Source of the DNA: an uncultured Flavobacteriales bacterium
Lineage (GTDB): Bacteria; Bacteroidota; Bacteroidia; Flavobacteriales_D; Crocinitomicaceae
DNA: 64,000 nucleotides
Direction: 5' to 3'
Assembly: GCA_943789205.1 (NCBI GenBank)
Contig: CALSTG010000001.1
Span: 434,001-498,000 of the forward strand
The notes beneath the pieces were generated by a model. The model saw only the letters and a list, made by a program, of their open reading frames with translations, made no database searches and was not told the DNA's origin. Position 1 is the stretch's first letter; each line of letters begins with the position of its first letter. Below, in pieces: positions 17,611 through 26,175 of this stretch. Made by a program: the position numbers and the translations under genes.

Positions 17611-18369
17611 ATGCAAGAAGGACACGTATCAACAAGCCTTGAAAATGGATTGGCCACCATTGAGTTTGGACACCCCTCAAGTAATGCTTTACCCGGAACT
17701 ATTTTAGCTAAACTAGCAGAAACAATAACAAAGCTAAGCTCAAACGAAGCTTGTAAATTGATTCTTTTGAAGTCATCAGGTAATCGTGCTTTTTGTGCTG
17801 GAGCAAGCTTCGATGAACTTATTGCAATTAATAATATTGAGGACGGAAATCTTTTTTTCTCTGGTTTTGCAAAAGTTATCAATGCCTGTAGAACATGCAC
17901 AAAACTGATCATTGGAAGAATACATGGTAAGGCGGTAGGCGGTGGTGTAGGTATCGCGTCAGCGGTTGACTATGCTTTTGCCACAGACGCAGCCTCAATT
18001 AAATTATCCGAACTCGCAGTTGGTATAGGTCCCTTTGTTGTCGGTCCTGCGGTTGAAAGAAAAATTGGACTTTCGGCAATGAGTGATCTCGCTATAAATG
18101 CAACAGCCTGGCGTTCTGCAAAATGGGCAACCTCCAAAGGTCTGTACATGCAAACATTTGAGACTGTAGAACTTATGGACGAAGGAATTGCCACACTTAT
18201 TGAAAAGCTTAGACATTCAAATCCAGAGGCCATGAGTGCACTTAAGTCCGTTTTTTGGAAAGGAACGGAACATTGGGAAACCCTTTTATCAGAGCGCGCA
18301 AAGATAAGTGGATCCCTTGTTCTCAGTGACTTTACAAGGAATGCAATTCAAGCATTCAAGAAATCATAA
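17611..18369 (+). CDS. Enoyl-CoA hydratase/isomerase family protein
   Basis: This 252-residue crotonase-fold protein has the oxyanion-hole segments SSGNRAFCAGASFDEL and GRIHGKAVGGGVGIASAVDYAFA. It also has the usual SELAVGIGPFVVGPAVERKIG stretch. Such enzymes hydrate or isomerise enoyl-CoA esters in fatty-acid or aromatic degradation. A conserved glutamate (SELAVG) is present, but I cannot tell hydratase from isomerase by sight. It begins 2 bases after the coiled-coil membrane protein gene and is the last gene before the ribosomal-protein promoter. Confidence 0.85.
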   Translation: MQEGHVSTSLENGLATIEFGHPSSNALPGTILAKLAETITKLSSNEACKLILLKSSGNRAFCAGASFDELIAINNIEDGNLFFSGFAKVINACRTCTKLIIGRIHGKAVGGGVGIASAVDYAFATDAASIKLSELAVGIGPFVVGPAVERKIGLSAMSDLAINATAWRSAKWATSKGLYMQTFETVELMDEGIATLIEKLRHSNPEAMSALKSVFWKGTEHWETLLSERAKISGSLVLSDFTRNAIQAFKKS

Positions 18370-18396
18370 AATCATTTTATTTTTTTTTTCATTTGG

Positions 18397-18427
18397 TTTG
18401 TTCATTTAGGTATTAATTGTATCTTTG
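18397..18427 (+). promoter_or_regulatory. Strong promoter of the rplM-rpsI operon
   Basis: TTTG at 18397-18400 is followed after 19 bases by TATCTTTG at 18420-18427. This is a textbook Bacteroidota -33/-7 pair. The leader of about 36 bases contains a short perfect hairpin (GCTAC, TTA, GTAGC at 18442-18454) ahead of the GTG start. Confidence 0.82.
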
Positions 18428-18470
18428 CACCCCTAATTTACGCTACTTAGTAGCAAATAAATAGATAAAC

Positions 18471-18926
18471 GTGGATACATTAAGTTATAAGACGATTTCT
18501 GGTAATACTGCAACTGCTGACAAAAAGTGGTTTATAGTAGATGCTGAAAATCAAACAGTAGGTAGACTTGCTAGTAAAGTTGCAAAAGTCATTCGTGGTA
18601 AATACAAGACTTGCTATACACCTCACGCTGACTGCGGTGACAATGTTATTGTAATTAACGCAGAAAAAGTGTCTTTTTCAGGAGCGAAACTAAAGGATAA
18701 AGAATATGTAAGATATTCAGGTTATCCAGGTGGTCAAAGATTTACCGCAGCAGAGGATTTATTGAGAAAGCACCCTGAGAGACTTATTGAAAAAGCCGTT
18801 AAAGGTATGTTACCAAAAAATACACTTGGTAGACAATTATATAGAAATTTAAAGGTCTATACTGGTTCAGAGCACAGCCATGAAGCGCAAAAGCCGACAG
18901 TATTAAATCTAGATACGATTAAATAA
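18471..18926 (+). CDS. rplM: 50S ribosomal protein L13
   Basis: This 151-residue L13 starts at GTG. Family features are WFIVDAENQTVGRLASKVA, the TPHADCGDNVIVINAEKV segment, KEYVRYSGYPGG and the C-terminal MLPKNTLGRQLYRNLKVYTG. It assembles early on the large subunit. It is followed 5 bases later by rpsI, the usual L13-S9 pair, and is driven by the promoter at 18397-18427. A small leader hairpin might take part in autoregulation, which I infer only from its position. Confidence 0.97.
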   Translation: MDTLSYKTISGNTATADKKWFIVDAENQTVGRLASKVAKVIRGKYKTCYTPHADCGDNVIVINAEKVSFSGAKLKDKEYVRYSGYPGGQRFTAAEDLLRKHPERLIEKAVKGMLPKNTLGRQLYRNLKVYTGSEHSHEAQKPTVLNLDTIK

Positions 18927-18931
18927 GTATT

Positions 18932-19318
18932 ATGGAAGTTATCAATGCATTAGGAAGAAGAAAAACTGCAGTAGCAAGAGTTTACCTTACCAAAGGTAAA
19001 GGTGTTATTACGGTAAATAACAAAGCAGCTAAGGACGTTTTCCCAACGGATGTTTTACAGTCTAAGTTGGTGCAACCTTTTGCACTTACTGATACAGTAG
19101 GAAAGTACAACGTTAATGTTAATGTAAGCGGAGGTGGAATCAATGGACAAGTTGAAGCTATTCGTTTAGGTATTTCAAGAGCGCTTGTTGAGGTTTTGGA
19201 AGAAAACAAACCTGCACTTAAAGAGGAAGGGTTAATGACTAGAGACCCTAGAATGGTTGAACGTAAAAAACCAGGTCAACCGAAAGCAAGAAAGAAATTC
19301 CAGTTCTCAAAGCGTTAA
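18932..19318 (+). CDS. rpsI: 30S ribosomal protein S9
   Basis: This 128-residue S9 has the conserved start (ALGRRKTAVARVYL), the central GGGINGQVEAIRLGISRAL, and the basic tail ending KARKKFQFSKR. That C-terminal arginine reaches the decoding site in the known ribosome structures. It lies directly downstream of rplM and 92 bases upstream of rpsB. The sequence between rpsI and rpsB can fold into hairpins and is listed separately. Confidence 0.97.
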   Translation: MEVINALGRRKTAVARVYLTKGKGVITVNNKAAKDVFPTDVLQSKLVQPFALTDTVGKYNVNVNVSGGGINGQVEAIRLGISRALVEVLEENKPALKEEGLMTRDPRMVERKKPGQPKARKKFQFSKR

Positions 19319-19321
19319 TCG

Positions 19322-19380
19322 CTTATTGGAATGGTTTAGTATCCAAGCTTCAATGGAATTGCAAATGCCCCATTTTAGCT
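19322..19380 (+). promoter_or_regulatory. Structured leader between rpsI and rpsB
   Basis: The 92-base gap before rpsB holds a hairpin with arms AGCT-TC-AATGG and CCATT-TT-AGCT (19346-19380). These pair perfectly outside a 2-by-2 internal loop and enclose a 13-base loop. An overlapping smaller stem (TTGGA/TCCAA, 19326-19346) could be a mutually exclusive alternative. There is no T tract, so it is not a simple terminator. Autoregulation by S2 is possible but inferred. Confidence 0.35.
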
Positions 19381-19410
19381 GACGAAAATTAGGAACGTAA
19401 ACAATTATAT

Positions 19411-20385
19411 ATGTCAAAATTATCTTTTAAAGAATTATTAGATGCAGGTGTGCACTTTGGCCACCTCAAAAGAAAGTGGAATCCAGCAATGGCTCCGTAT
19501 ATTTTCGAAGAGAAAAAAGGAATCCACATCATAGATTTGAACAAAACTCTTGTTCATTTAGAACAAGCCAATGCGGCGATGAAACAGATTGCAAAGTCTG
19601 GTAAAAAAATCCTTTTTGTTGCGACAAAAAAACAGGCTAAAGATATTGTTGCTGAGCGCATCAAGAATGTAAACATGCCTTTCGTTACTGAGCGTTGGTC
19701 TGGAGGAATGCTTACAAACTTCCAAACGACGAGAAAGTCTATTCGAAAAATGACCTCAATTGACAAAATGAAGTCAGATGGTACATGGGATACCCTAAAT
19801 AAAAGAGAAAAACTTTTCAAAACGCGTCAGAGAGAAAAATTAGAAAAAACTTTTGGTTCAATCGCCGATATGACGAGACAGCCTGCTGCTATTTTCATAG
19901 TGGATATCTTGAAAGAACATATTGCGCTTGCTGAGGCAAGAAGGCTTAACATTCCTACTTTTGCTTTGGTCGATACAAATTCTAACCCAAAACTTGTAGA
20001 TTTTCCTATTCCAGCAAATGATGACGCAAGTAAGTCAATTACCATCATTATCGATGAAATTTGTAAATCGATTCAAGAAGGTTTAGAAGAACGAAAAAAT
20101 CTAAAAGCCAATCCTGAGGCAACTGAGGCTAAGACCGCAGAAACCGCAGAAAAAGCTACTGCTAAAGCCGAGGTTAAAGAGGAAAAAGTTGAAGCTCCAG
20201 CAAAAGAAGAGCCTGCTAAAGAAAAAGCCGCTCCAAAAGCGAAAGCAACAAAAAAAGAAGCTCCAGCAAAAGAAGCTAAGGAAGAAAAAGTAGCAACGAA
20301 AAAGCCTGCAGCTAAGAAGCCAGCAGCGAAAAAAACAGTTGCGAAAAAGACAGTTGCGAAAAAAGCTGTGAAAGAAGAAAAATAA
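19411..20385 (+). CDS. rpsB: 30S ribosomal protein S2 with a lysine/alanine-rich C-terminal extension
   Basis: The first 230 or so residues are a normal S2 (LLDAGVHFGHLKRKWNPAMAPYIF, ERWSGGMLTNFQT, REKLEKTFGSIADM, EARRLNIPTFALVDTNSNP). The remaining roughly 90 residues are a low-complexity tail. It is first acidic and alanine-rich, then contains repeated KKPAAKKPAAKKTVAKK units resembling histone H1 or bacterial nucleoid-protein tails. At 324 residues the protein is far longer than the usual S2 of about 240-260. The tail probably binds RNA. It precedes tsf by 19 bases, the near-universal S2-EF-Ts pair. Confidence 0.95.
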   Translation: MSKLSFKELLDAGVHFGHLKRKWNPAMAPYIFEEKKGIHIIDLNKTLVHLEQANAAMKQIAKSGKKILFVATKKQAKDIVAERIKNVNMPFVTERWSGGMLTNFQTTRKSIRKMTSIDKMKSDGTWDTLNKREKLFKTRQREKLEKTFGSIADMTRQPAAIFIVDILKEHIALAEARRLNIPTFALVDTNSNPKLVDFPIPANDDASKSITIIIDEICKSIQEGLEERKNLKANPEATEAKTAETAEKATAKAEVKEEKVEAPAKEEPAKEKAAPKAKATKKEAPAKEAKEEKVATKKPAAKKPAAKKTVAKKTVAKKAVKEEK

Positions 20386-20404
20386 ACAATCAAAATAAAA
20401 AGAA

Positions 20405-21235
20405 ATGGCGATAAAAGCTTCAGAGGTTAATAAACTTCGACAACAAACAGGAGCCGGAATGATGGATTGTAAGAACGCACTCGTTGAAACAAATGGTGAC
20501 TTCGAAGCGGCAGTTGATGTCCTTCGTAAGAAAGGCCAAAAAGTTGCGGCAAAAAGAGGAGACAATGACGCACGAGAGGGTGTTATTATTGCACAATCAA
20601 GTTCCGATGCCACTGCTGGTGTTATTGTTACTTTAAATTGCGAAACGGATTTCGTTGCAAAGAATGACGGTTATGTTCAATTGGTGCAGTCTCTAGTAGA
20701 TTTAGCTCTAGAGAAACTTCCAAAGTCTTTAGAAGACTTAAAAACTCTTGCCTACAATGAGAAACTTTCAGTTAATGAAAAAATTACTGAGCAAATAGGT
20801 GTTCTTGGAGAAAAGCTGGATCTTTCAGCCTACACTTTAGTTGAATCTGATCGAGTTGTAGCATACAATCACCCTGGTAATCAGCTTGCGACACTTGTTG
20901 CACTGAATAGTGCTTCAGAAGTCGCTGAAGATGCAGGTAAGCAAGTTGCAATGCAGGTTGCTGCGATGAACCCAATGGCTGTAAGTAAAGACGGAATAGA
21001 TTCTGAAACTATTGAAAGAGAAATTGAAGTAGGTAAAGATCAAGCAATTCAAGAAGGGAAACCTGCCGAAATGGCTGAAAAAATTGCAATGGGAAGGTTA
21101 AATAAATTCTTTAAAGAAAACACACTTCTCAGCCAGCAATTTGTTAGAGATAACAAATTAACCGTGGAGCAGTTTTTGAACAATTCAGAAAAAGGACTTA
21201 CCGTTTCTGACTTCAAAAGATTTTCATTGAGTTAA
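20405..21235 (+). CDS. tsf: Elongation factor Ts
   Basis: This 276-residue guanine-nucleotide exchange factor for EF-Tu has the N-terminal UBA-like domain (SEVNKLRQQTGAGMMDCKNAL). It also has the conserved core VTLNCETDFVAKND, which contacts the EF-Tu GTPase domain. The rest is the two-lobed dimerisation core, including HPGNQLATLVALN. It is co-directional with rpsB and is followed by a strong hairpin terminator, which closes the translation operon. Confidence 0.97.
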   Translation: MAIKASEVNKLRQQTGAGMMDCKNALVETNGDFEAAVDVLRKKGQKVAAKRGDNDAREGVIIAQSSSDATAGVIVTLNCETDFVAKNDGYVQLVQSLVDLALEKLPKSLEDLKTLAYNEKLSVNEKITEQIGVLGEKLDLSAYTLVESDRVVAYNHPGNQLATLVALNSASEVAEDAGKQVAMQVAAMNPMAVSKDGIDSETIEREIEVGKDQAIQEGKPAEMAEKIAMGRLNKFFKENTLLSQQFVRDNKLTVEQFLNNSEKGLTVSDFKRFSLS

Positions 21236-21256
21236 TGGACTCAAAAATCCTTTATT

Positions 21257-21285
21257 AAAAGCTATCCTCGGATAGCTTTTTTTTT
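21257..21285 (+). terminator. Rho-independent terminator after tsf
   Basis: A stem AAAGCTATC/GATAGCTTT with loop CTCG is flanked by A upstream and a run of nine T downstream. It separates the rplM-to-tsf block from pyrH-frr. Confidence 0.88.
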
Positions 21286-21341
21286 GATAATTACTTTCTG
21301 CCCTCCTCGATTTATATATATTTGTTCAACTGAATAATAGT

Positions 21342-22049
21342 ATGAAGTATAAAAGAATCTTATTAAAGCTTAGTGGTGAATCCTTAATGGGTGCTAAACA
21401 ATTTGGTATCGACAATGAGAGAATTAATGCCTACGCAAAGCAAATCAAAGAAATTAGAAATAGTGGTCATGAAATTGCCATTGTTATAGGCGGTGGAAAC
21501 ATTTTTAGAGGTGTTCAAGCTGAAGAAGGTGGAATGGATAGAACGCATGGCGATTACATGGGGATGTTAGCTACGATGATCAATGCAATGGCTTTGCAGG
21601 CTGCACTTGAATCTAATGGTGTTCATACGAGACTTCAATCAGCAATTGAAATGAAAGCTATCGCTGAGCCCTTTATTCGTAGAAAGGCCGTTAGGCATTT
21701 AGAAAAAGGGCGTGTAGTAATATTTGGCGCCGGAACAGGAAATCCATTTTTCACAACGGATTCTGCTGCCTCATTGAGGGCTATCGAAATCAATGCGGAT
21801 GTCATTCTTAAAGGCACTCGAGTAGATGGAATTTATTCGGCAGATCCAGAAAAGGATAAAACAGCAACTAAATTCAACGATATCACTTTTGATGATGTAT
21901 ATAAAAAAGGACTTAATGTGATGGACCTCACGGCCTTCACACTTTGTAAAGAAAACAATCTTCCTATTATTGTTTTTGACATGGATACTCCAGGCAATCT
22001 AGAGAAGGTGCTCTCAGGTGAACCAATTGGAACTGTCGTACACAACTAA
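21342..22049 (+). CDS. pyrH: UMP kinase
   Basis: This 235-residue amino-acid-kinase-fold enzyme phosphorylates UMP to UDP. It has [13 protein letters not shown] at the start, the glycine loop [10 protein letters not shown], the UMP-binding [16 protein letters not shown] and [13 protein letters not shown], and [14 protein letters not shown]. It is followed 10 bases later by frr. The order rpsB-tsf-pyrH-frr is widely conserved in bacteria. Confidence 0.97.
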   Translation: MKYKRILLKLSGESLMGAKQFGIDNERINAYAKQIKEIRNSGHEIAIVIGGGNIFRGVQAEEGGMDRTHGDYMGMLATMINAMALQAALESNGVHTRLQSAIEMKAIAEPFIRRKAVRHLEKGRVVIFGAGTGNPFFTTDSAASLRAIEINADVILKGTRVDGIYSADPEKDKTATKFNDITFDDVYKKGLNVMDLTAFTLCKENNLPIIVFDMDTPGNLEKVLSGEPIGTVVHN

Positions 22050-22059
22050 AAAATTAATC

Positions 22060-22623
22060 ATGACCGAAGAATTAACTATGATTTATGAGGAGCTAAAGGC
22101 TTCAAACCAAAAGAGTATTGAACACTTTGATAGCGAATTGGCTAAAATCCGTGCAGGTAAGGCATCGCCTTCAATGCTTTCAGGAGTTATGGTAGAATAT
22201 TATGAAGCCCAGACACCACTTCAGCAAGTTGCTAATGTAAGTGTAATGGATGCGAGAACGCTTATTGTGCAACCATGGGAAAAATCCACACTGAATGATA
22301 TCGCTAAGGGAATTATTGATGCTAATCTTGGTTTGAATCCTCAAAATAACGGAGAGCAGCTCATAATCACGGTTCCACCTTTAACCGAAGAAAGACGAAG
22401 AGATCTAGTTAAGAAAGCCAAAGCAGAATCTGAAAATGCGAAAATTGGTGTTAGAAATAATAGAAAGGATGCGCTCGATATGGTTAAAGACCTAAAGAAT
22501 GAAGGACTGTCTGAAGATCATTTTAAAAATGCAGAGATAGAAATACAAGACATTACAAATACCTCTTCAAAAGATATTGATCAATTGTTTGATATCAAAG
22601 AGAAGGATATTATGACTGTATAA
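22060..22623 (+). CDS. frr: Ribosome recycling factor
   Basis: This 187-residue factor splits post-termination ribosomes with EF-G. It shows the three-helix domain with KIRAGKASPSML and the conserved VPPLTEERRRDLVKKAKAESENAKIGVRNNRKDA. I chose the ATG at 22060; an in-frame ATG 42 bases upstream lies within pyrH and adds non-family residues. It is the last gene of the pyrH unit and is convergent with hppD. Confidence 0.96.
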   Translation: MTEELTMIYEELKASNQKSIEHFDSELAKIRAGKASPSMLSGVMVEYYEAQTPLQQVANVSVMDARTLIVQPWEKSTLNDIAKGIIDANLGLNPQNNGEQLIITVPPLTEERRRDLVKKAKAESENAKIGVRNNRKDALDMVKDLKNEGLSEDHFKNAEIEIQDITNTSSKDIDQLFDIKEKDIMTV

Positions 22624-22656
22624 GTCACCTAAACCCTGCCCCTATTCTTTATTAAA

Positions 22657-23814
22657 TCAAAGTGTACCTCGGCTAGCTTGCTCCCTTTCGATAGACTCAA
22701 ACAATGCCTTAAAGTTACCTGCACCAAATCCTCTTGCACCCATACGCTGGATAATTTCAAAGAATAAAGTTGGTCTATCCTCTACTGGTTTTGTGAAAAT
22801 CTGAAGTAAATACCCTTCTTCATCTGCATCAATCATAATCCCCAAACCTTTCAACGTTTCTATGTCTTCTCGCAACTCATGATTATGCTCCTCTAAACGC
22901 AACGGAACAGCATTATAATACTCATCAGGAGGTGTACTTAAAAACTCTACTCCCCTTTTACGCATTTCACCAACAGTGGTAATGATGTCATTTGTAGCTA
23001 CTGCGACATGTTGCACACCTGCACCTTCGTAAAAGTCAAGATATTCTTCAATTTGGGATTTCTTTTTTCCCTCTGCTGGTTCATTTATTGGAAACTTAAT
23101 ACGCCCATTACCATTAGACATTACTTTACTCATTAATGCAGAATATTCTGTATGGATTTGCTTATCATCAAAGGATAAAAAGTTTTCAAACCCCATTACG
23201 TCTTCGTACCACTTAACCCAAGTATCCATTTCACCCCAACCAACATTACCCACCATGTGGTCAATGTATTTTAAGCCCACAGGTGCTGGATTATAATCAG
23301 ATTCCCAAGCACGAAAACCAGGTAAGAATTGACCTGAATAATTCTTACGTTCAACAAACATGTGGACAGTCTCTCCGTAGGTGTAGATACCTGCTCTAAT
23401 CACCTCGCCATGTTCGTCTTTTTCAACAGTAGGTTCCATGTATGATTTGGCCCCTCGCTTTGTTGTTTCTTCATAGGATTTTCTTGCATCTTCAACCCAC
23501 AAAGCAACTACCTTTACACCATCTCCATGCTTTACAATATGATCGTTGATTGGAGACTTCGAATTTAATGGTGTCGTCAAAACAAGTCTTATCTTGTCTT
23601 GCTTTAAAACATACGATACAGCATCTCTACTGCCTGTTTCAAGACCACGGTAGGCATAGGACTGAAATCCAAATGCCGTCTTGTAAAAATGCGCTGCTTG
23701 TTTGGCATTACCGACATAGAACTCCACATAATCTGTACCTAACAACGGTAAAAAATCCTGAGCTCCAGCAAATATTTTTTCCAGCCCATAATCTACGTTC
23801 TTAACTTCTTTCAT
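22657..23814 (-). CDS. hppD: 4-hydroxyphenylpyruvate dioxygenase
   Basis: This 385-residue non-haem iron(II) enzyme converts 4-hydroxyphenylpyruvate to homogentisate in tyrosine degradation. It has two vicinal-oxygen-chelate halves. The iron ligands appear as His186 (YIDHMVGNV), His269 (GVQHVAVAT) and Glu353 (FFEIIQRMG), and the C-terminal GAGNFKALFESIEREQ helix is typical of the family. It lies 21 bases downstream of hmgA on the same strand, so the two consecutive pathway enzymes are co-transcribed. Confidence 0.95.
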   Translation of the reverse strand: MKEVKNVDYGLEKIFAGAQDFLPLLGTDYVEFYVGNAKQAAHFYKTAFGFQSYAYRGLETGSRDAVSYVLKQDKIRLVLTTPLNSKSPINDHIVKHGDGVKVVALWVEDARKSYEETTKRGAKSYMEPTVEKDEHGEVIRAGIYTYGETVHMFVERKNYSGQFLPGFRAWESDYNPAPVGLKYIDHMVGNVGWGEMDTWVKWYEDVMGFENFLSFDDKQIHTEYSALMSKVMSNGNGRIKFPINEPAEGKKKSQIEEYLDFYEGAGVQHVAVATNDIITTVGEMRKRGVEFLSTPPDEYYNAVPLRLEEHNHELREDIETLKGLGIMIDADEEGYLLQIFTKPVEDRPTLFFEIIQRMGARGFGAGNFKALFESIEREQASRGTL

Positions 23815-23835
23815 TTCTTTTCTTTTTAATAATTA

Positions 23836-24993
23836 TTAGTGAATCCATGACTTGTAATAGTCCTTGGCCTCAATTGTGAGGGCCTGCTCAGTTATTTTTA
23901 GCGGTTTAAAGGTATCAACCATAACTGCAAGCTCTTCCGTTTTTTCTTTACCAATACTTCTTTCATAAGCTCCTGGATGAGGACCGTGAGGAATTCCTGA
24001 AGGGTGGAGTGTTATCTGACCTTTGGAAATATCGTTTCTACTCATAAAATCTCCATCTACGTAATATAAGACCTCATCTGAATCAATATTACTGTGATTA
24101 TAAGGAGCAGGGATCGCATCGGGATGATAATCATAGAGTCTAGGACAGAATGAGCAAATTACAAATGCTGAAGTTTCAAAAGTTTGATGTACTGGAGGAG
24201 GTTGATGCACGCGTCCTGTTATGGGTTCAAAATCATGGATAGAAAAAGCGTAGGGAAAATTATATCCATCCCAACCAACAACATCAAAAGGGTGGGCATC
24301 ATATTCATAATCGTACAAAACCCCTTCTTTTTTGATTTTAACAACAAATGAGCCAAGCTCATTGTGCGTCTCTAAATGCTGAGGCGATCTTAAATCTCGT
24401 TCACAGAATGGAGCATGCTCGAGTAATTGACCAAACCAATTCCTATACCTTTTTGGTGTGTAAATTGGATGGGTAGATTCAATAATAAAATGTCTATTAT
24501 TGGTATCTTCAAAAGTCATTTGATAGATCATTCCACGGGGTACTACCAGGTAATCACCATAAGAAAATTCGATCGTACCTACTTGTGTTTTTAGACTACC
24601 TCTACCTTCATGAATAAATATAACCTCATCTGCATCTACATTTTTGTAAAAGTAATCTTGACTTAGATTTTTTGGTCTCGATAAATGCAAAGTAACATCA
24701 CTATTGGTAAGTACCGGAATTCTAGAATCCAACAGATCCTCAATTTCAGGAACATCAAAACCCTTGAAAGCACGCATTTGCATATTTTTATCTATGGCAA
24801 TTTTAGGACTAACATCTTTTGACCCCTTGATGTCTGTCACGCGCGTGGGCGGGTTGACGTGGTACAACAAAGAAGACATTCCATCAAAACCAATTGTTCC
24901 AAACAGCTGCTCATGATAAAGAGCCCCATCGGGTTGTCTAAATACGGTATGTCTTTTGTGAGGGATTGAACCCAATTTTCTGTAGAATGGCAT
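23836..24993 (-). CDS. hmgA: Homogentisate 1,2-dioxygenase
   Basis: This 385-residue cupin-type iron dioxygenase opens the ring of homogentisate to maleylacetoacetate, the step after HPPD. Features are the start MPFYRKLGSIPHKRH, the cupin stretch EVIFIHEGRGSLKTQVGTIEFSYGDYLVVPRG and the DVVGWDGYNFPYAF motif. The metal-binding HPSGIPHGPHPGAYE lies near the C-terminus. It is the first gene of the hmgA-hppD pair. The maleylacetoacetate isomerase and fumarylacetoacetase genes of the pathway are not in this window. Confidence 0.94.
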   Translation of the reverse strand: MPFYRKLGSIPHKRHTVFRQPDGALYHEQLFGTIGFDGMSSLLYHVNPPTRVTDIKGSKDVSPKIAIDKNMQMRAFKGFDVPEIEDLLDSRIPVLTNSDVTLHLSRPKNLSQDYFYKNVDADEVIFIHEGRGSLKTQVGTIEFSYGDYLVVPRGMIYQMTFEDTNNRHFIIESTHPIYTPKRYRNWFGQLLEHAPFCERDLRSPQHLETHNELGSFVVKIKKEGVLYDYEYDAHPFDVVGWDGYNFPYAFSIHDFEPITGRVHQPPPVHQTFETSAFVICSFCPRLYDYHPDAIPAPYNHSNIDSDEVLYYVDGDFMSRNDISKGQITLHPSGIPHGPHPGAYERSIGKEKTEELAVMVDTFKPLKITEQALTIEAKDYYKSWIH

Positions 24994-25098
24994 AATGTCA
25001 ATGAAATTAATAAAAATTCACTTTACACAAATGAACAACTTATTTTAAGGTTAAAAAATGACCATTATCAGTTTTAATGATTATTTGATTTCAAAAGT

Positions 25099-25106
25099 TA
25101 TTTTTG
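25099..25106 (+). promoter_or_regulatory. -7 element of the threonine dehydrogenase-like gene
   Basis: TATTTTTG matches TANNTTTG and ends 14 bases before the ATG at 25121. It lies inside the open frame that precedes that ATG, which supports the downstream start. No TTTG with good spacing was found. Confidence 0.4.
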
Positions 25107-25120
25107 TACAAATCTTAGCT

Positions 25121-26059
25121 ATGTCAAAAATTCTTGTAATCGGTTCGTGCGGTCAAATAGGTATAGAGCTTGTATTGGAACTTCGTAAAACTCATGGGAA
25201 TCACAATGTAATCGCCTCAGATATTAAGGAGGACTATCCACAGTCTATTGCAGAGGGGCCTTATGTTCAATTAGATATTATGAATGCCAATAAGCTAATC
25301 TCTTTGGTAAAAGAAAACAATGTCAAGGAAGTATATTTGCTTGCTGCTCTTCTTTCTGCAACAGCAGAAAAAAAACCATTATTCGCATGGGAATTAAATA
25401 TGCAAGGGTTATTTAATGTTTTAGAATTAGCTAAAAATAAGCTCATAGAAAAGGTTTTTTGGCCGAGCTCGATTGCCGTTTTTGGCAACAATTCACCAAT
25501 AGATAGCACACCCCAGCACACCATAATGGAACCTAGTACGGTATACGGAATATCGAAACTTGCCGGAGAAAGGTGGTGCGAATACTATTTTAATAGATAC
25601 AATGTTGATGTAAGAAGCATACGTTATCCTGGATTAATTTCCTACAAAAGTGCGCCTGGAGGGGGCACGACGGATTATGCTGTCGATATATTCATACAAG
25701 CATTAAAATCTGAAAGCTATACTTGCTATTTGAAACCAGATGCAAAGCTCCCCATGATGTACATGAGTGATGCAATTCGGGCAACTATCGAGATCATGGA
25801 AGCCCCTAGAGATAATATTAAGGTAAGAAGCTCTTATAATTTGTCAGGAATTAGCTTTGACCCTGAAGAATTAGCAGCTGAAATTAAAAGAGAAATTCCA
25901 AATTTCTCAATCGAATACGCTCCTGATTTCAGACAAGAAATTGCCGAAAGTTGGCCAAATTCAGTAGATGATTCTTATGCAAGAAACGACTGGAATTGGG
26001 AAAATAAAATCAAAATTCAAGAAATTGTAAAAAAAATGTTAGACGGCCTATCCTATTAG
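25121..26059 (+). CDS. NAD-dependent epimerase/dehydratase, L-threonine 3-dehydrogenase-like
   Basis: This 312-residue extended SDR protein has the NAD-binding ILVIGSCGQIGIELV (a GxxGxxG variant) and the catalytic SSIAVFG with YGISKLAGE (Tyr and Lys of YxxxK). The remaining sequence (IRYPGLISYKSAPGGGTTDYAVDIF, KLPMMYMSDAIRATIE) matches the SDR-type L-threonine dehydrogenases known from psychrophilic flavobacteria. These oxidise threonine to 2-amino-3-ketobutyrate. The usual partner 2-amino-3-ketobutyrate CoA ligase is not adjacent. I chose the ATG at 25121 because the dinucleotide-binding fold starts at once there. Confidence 0.85.
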   Translation: MSKILVIGSCGQIGIELVLELRKTHGNHNVIASDIKEDYPQSIAEGPYVQLDIMNANKLISLVKENNVKEVYLLAALLSATAEKKPLFAWELNMQGLFNVLELAKNKLIEKVFWPSSIAVFGNNSPIDSTPQHTIMEPSTVYGISKLAGERWCEYYFNRYNVDVRSIRYPGLISYKSAPGGGTTDYAVDIFIQALKSESYTCYLKPDAKLPMMYMSDAIRATIEIMEAPRDNIKVRSSYNLSGISFDPEELAAEIKREIPNFSIEYAPDFRQEIAESWPNSVDDSYARNDWNWENKIKIQEIVKKMLDGLSY

Positions 26060-26068
26060 CAGATTGAG

Positions 26069-26169
26069 TTTACATGGTTTTTACAACTATGTAAAACAAT
26101 TTTGTTTAACCTTTTACTTGTTTTGTTAAACATTTTTTGTTTAACTTTATATCGTAAACTTTAAACAAA
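26069..26169 (+). promoter_or_regulatory. Repeated GTTTAAC-type boxes upstream of the photoprotection cluster
   Basis: The 116-base gap before the ECF sigma gene contains TTTGTTTAAC (26101-26110), TTTGTTAAAC (26122-26131) and TTTGTTTAAC (26136-26145). An inverted copy TTTAAACAAA (26160-26169) lies beside the start codon. Upstream is an inverted repeat TTTACAT/ATGTAAA with a 13-base spacer (26069-26095). No TANNTTTG element is present, so transcription may depend on a dedicated regulator or on the encoded ECF sigma factor. This is inferred from the repeats and their location. Confidence 0.55.
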
Positions 26170-26175
26170 TACATT

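Noticed and set aside
20073..20613. Two long minus-strand open frames opposite the 3' end of rpsB and the start of tsf, rich in Phe, Ser and Cys
   Set aside because: They are the mirror of the low-complexity Lys/Ala codons of the S2 tail. Composition is unnatural and both overlap confident genes.
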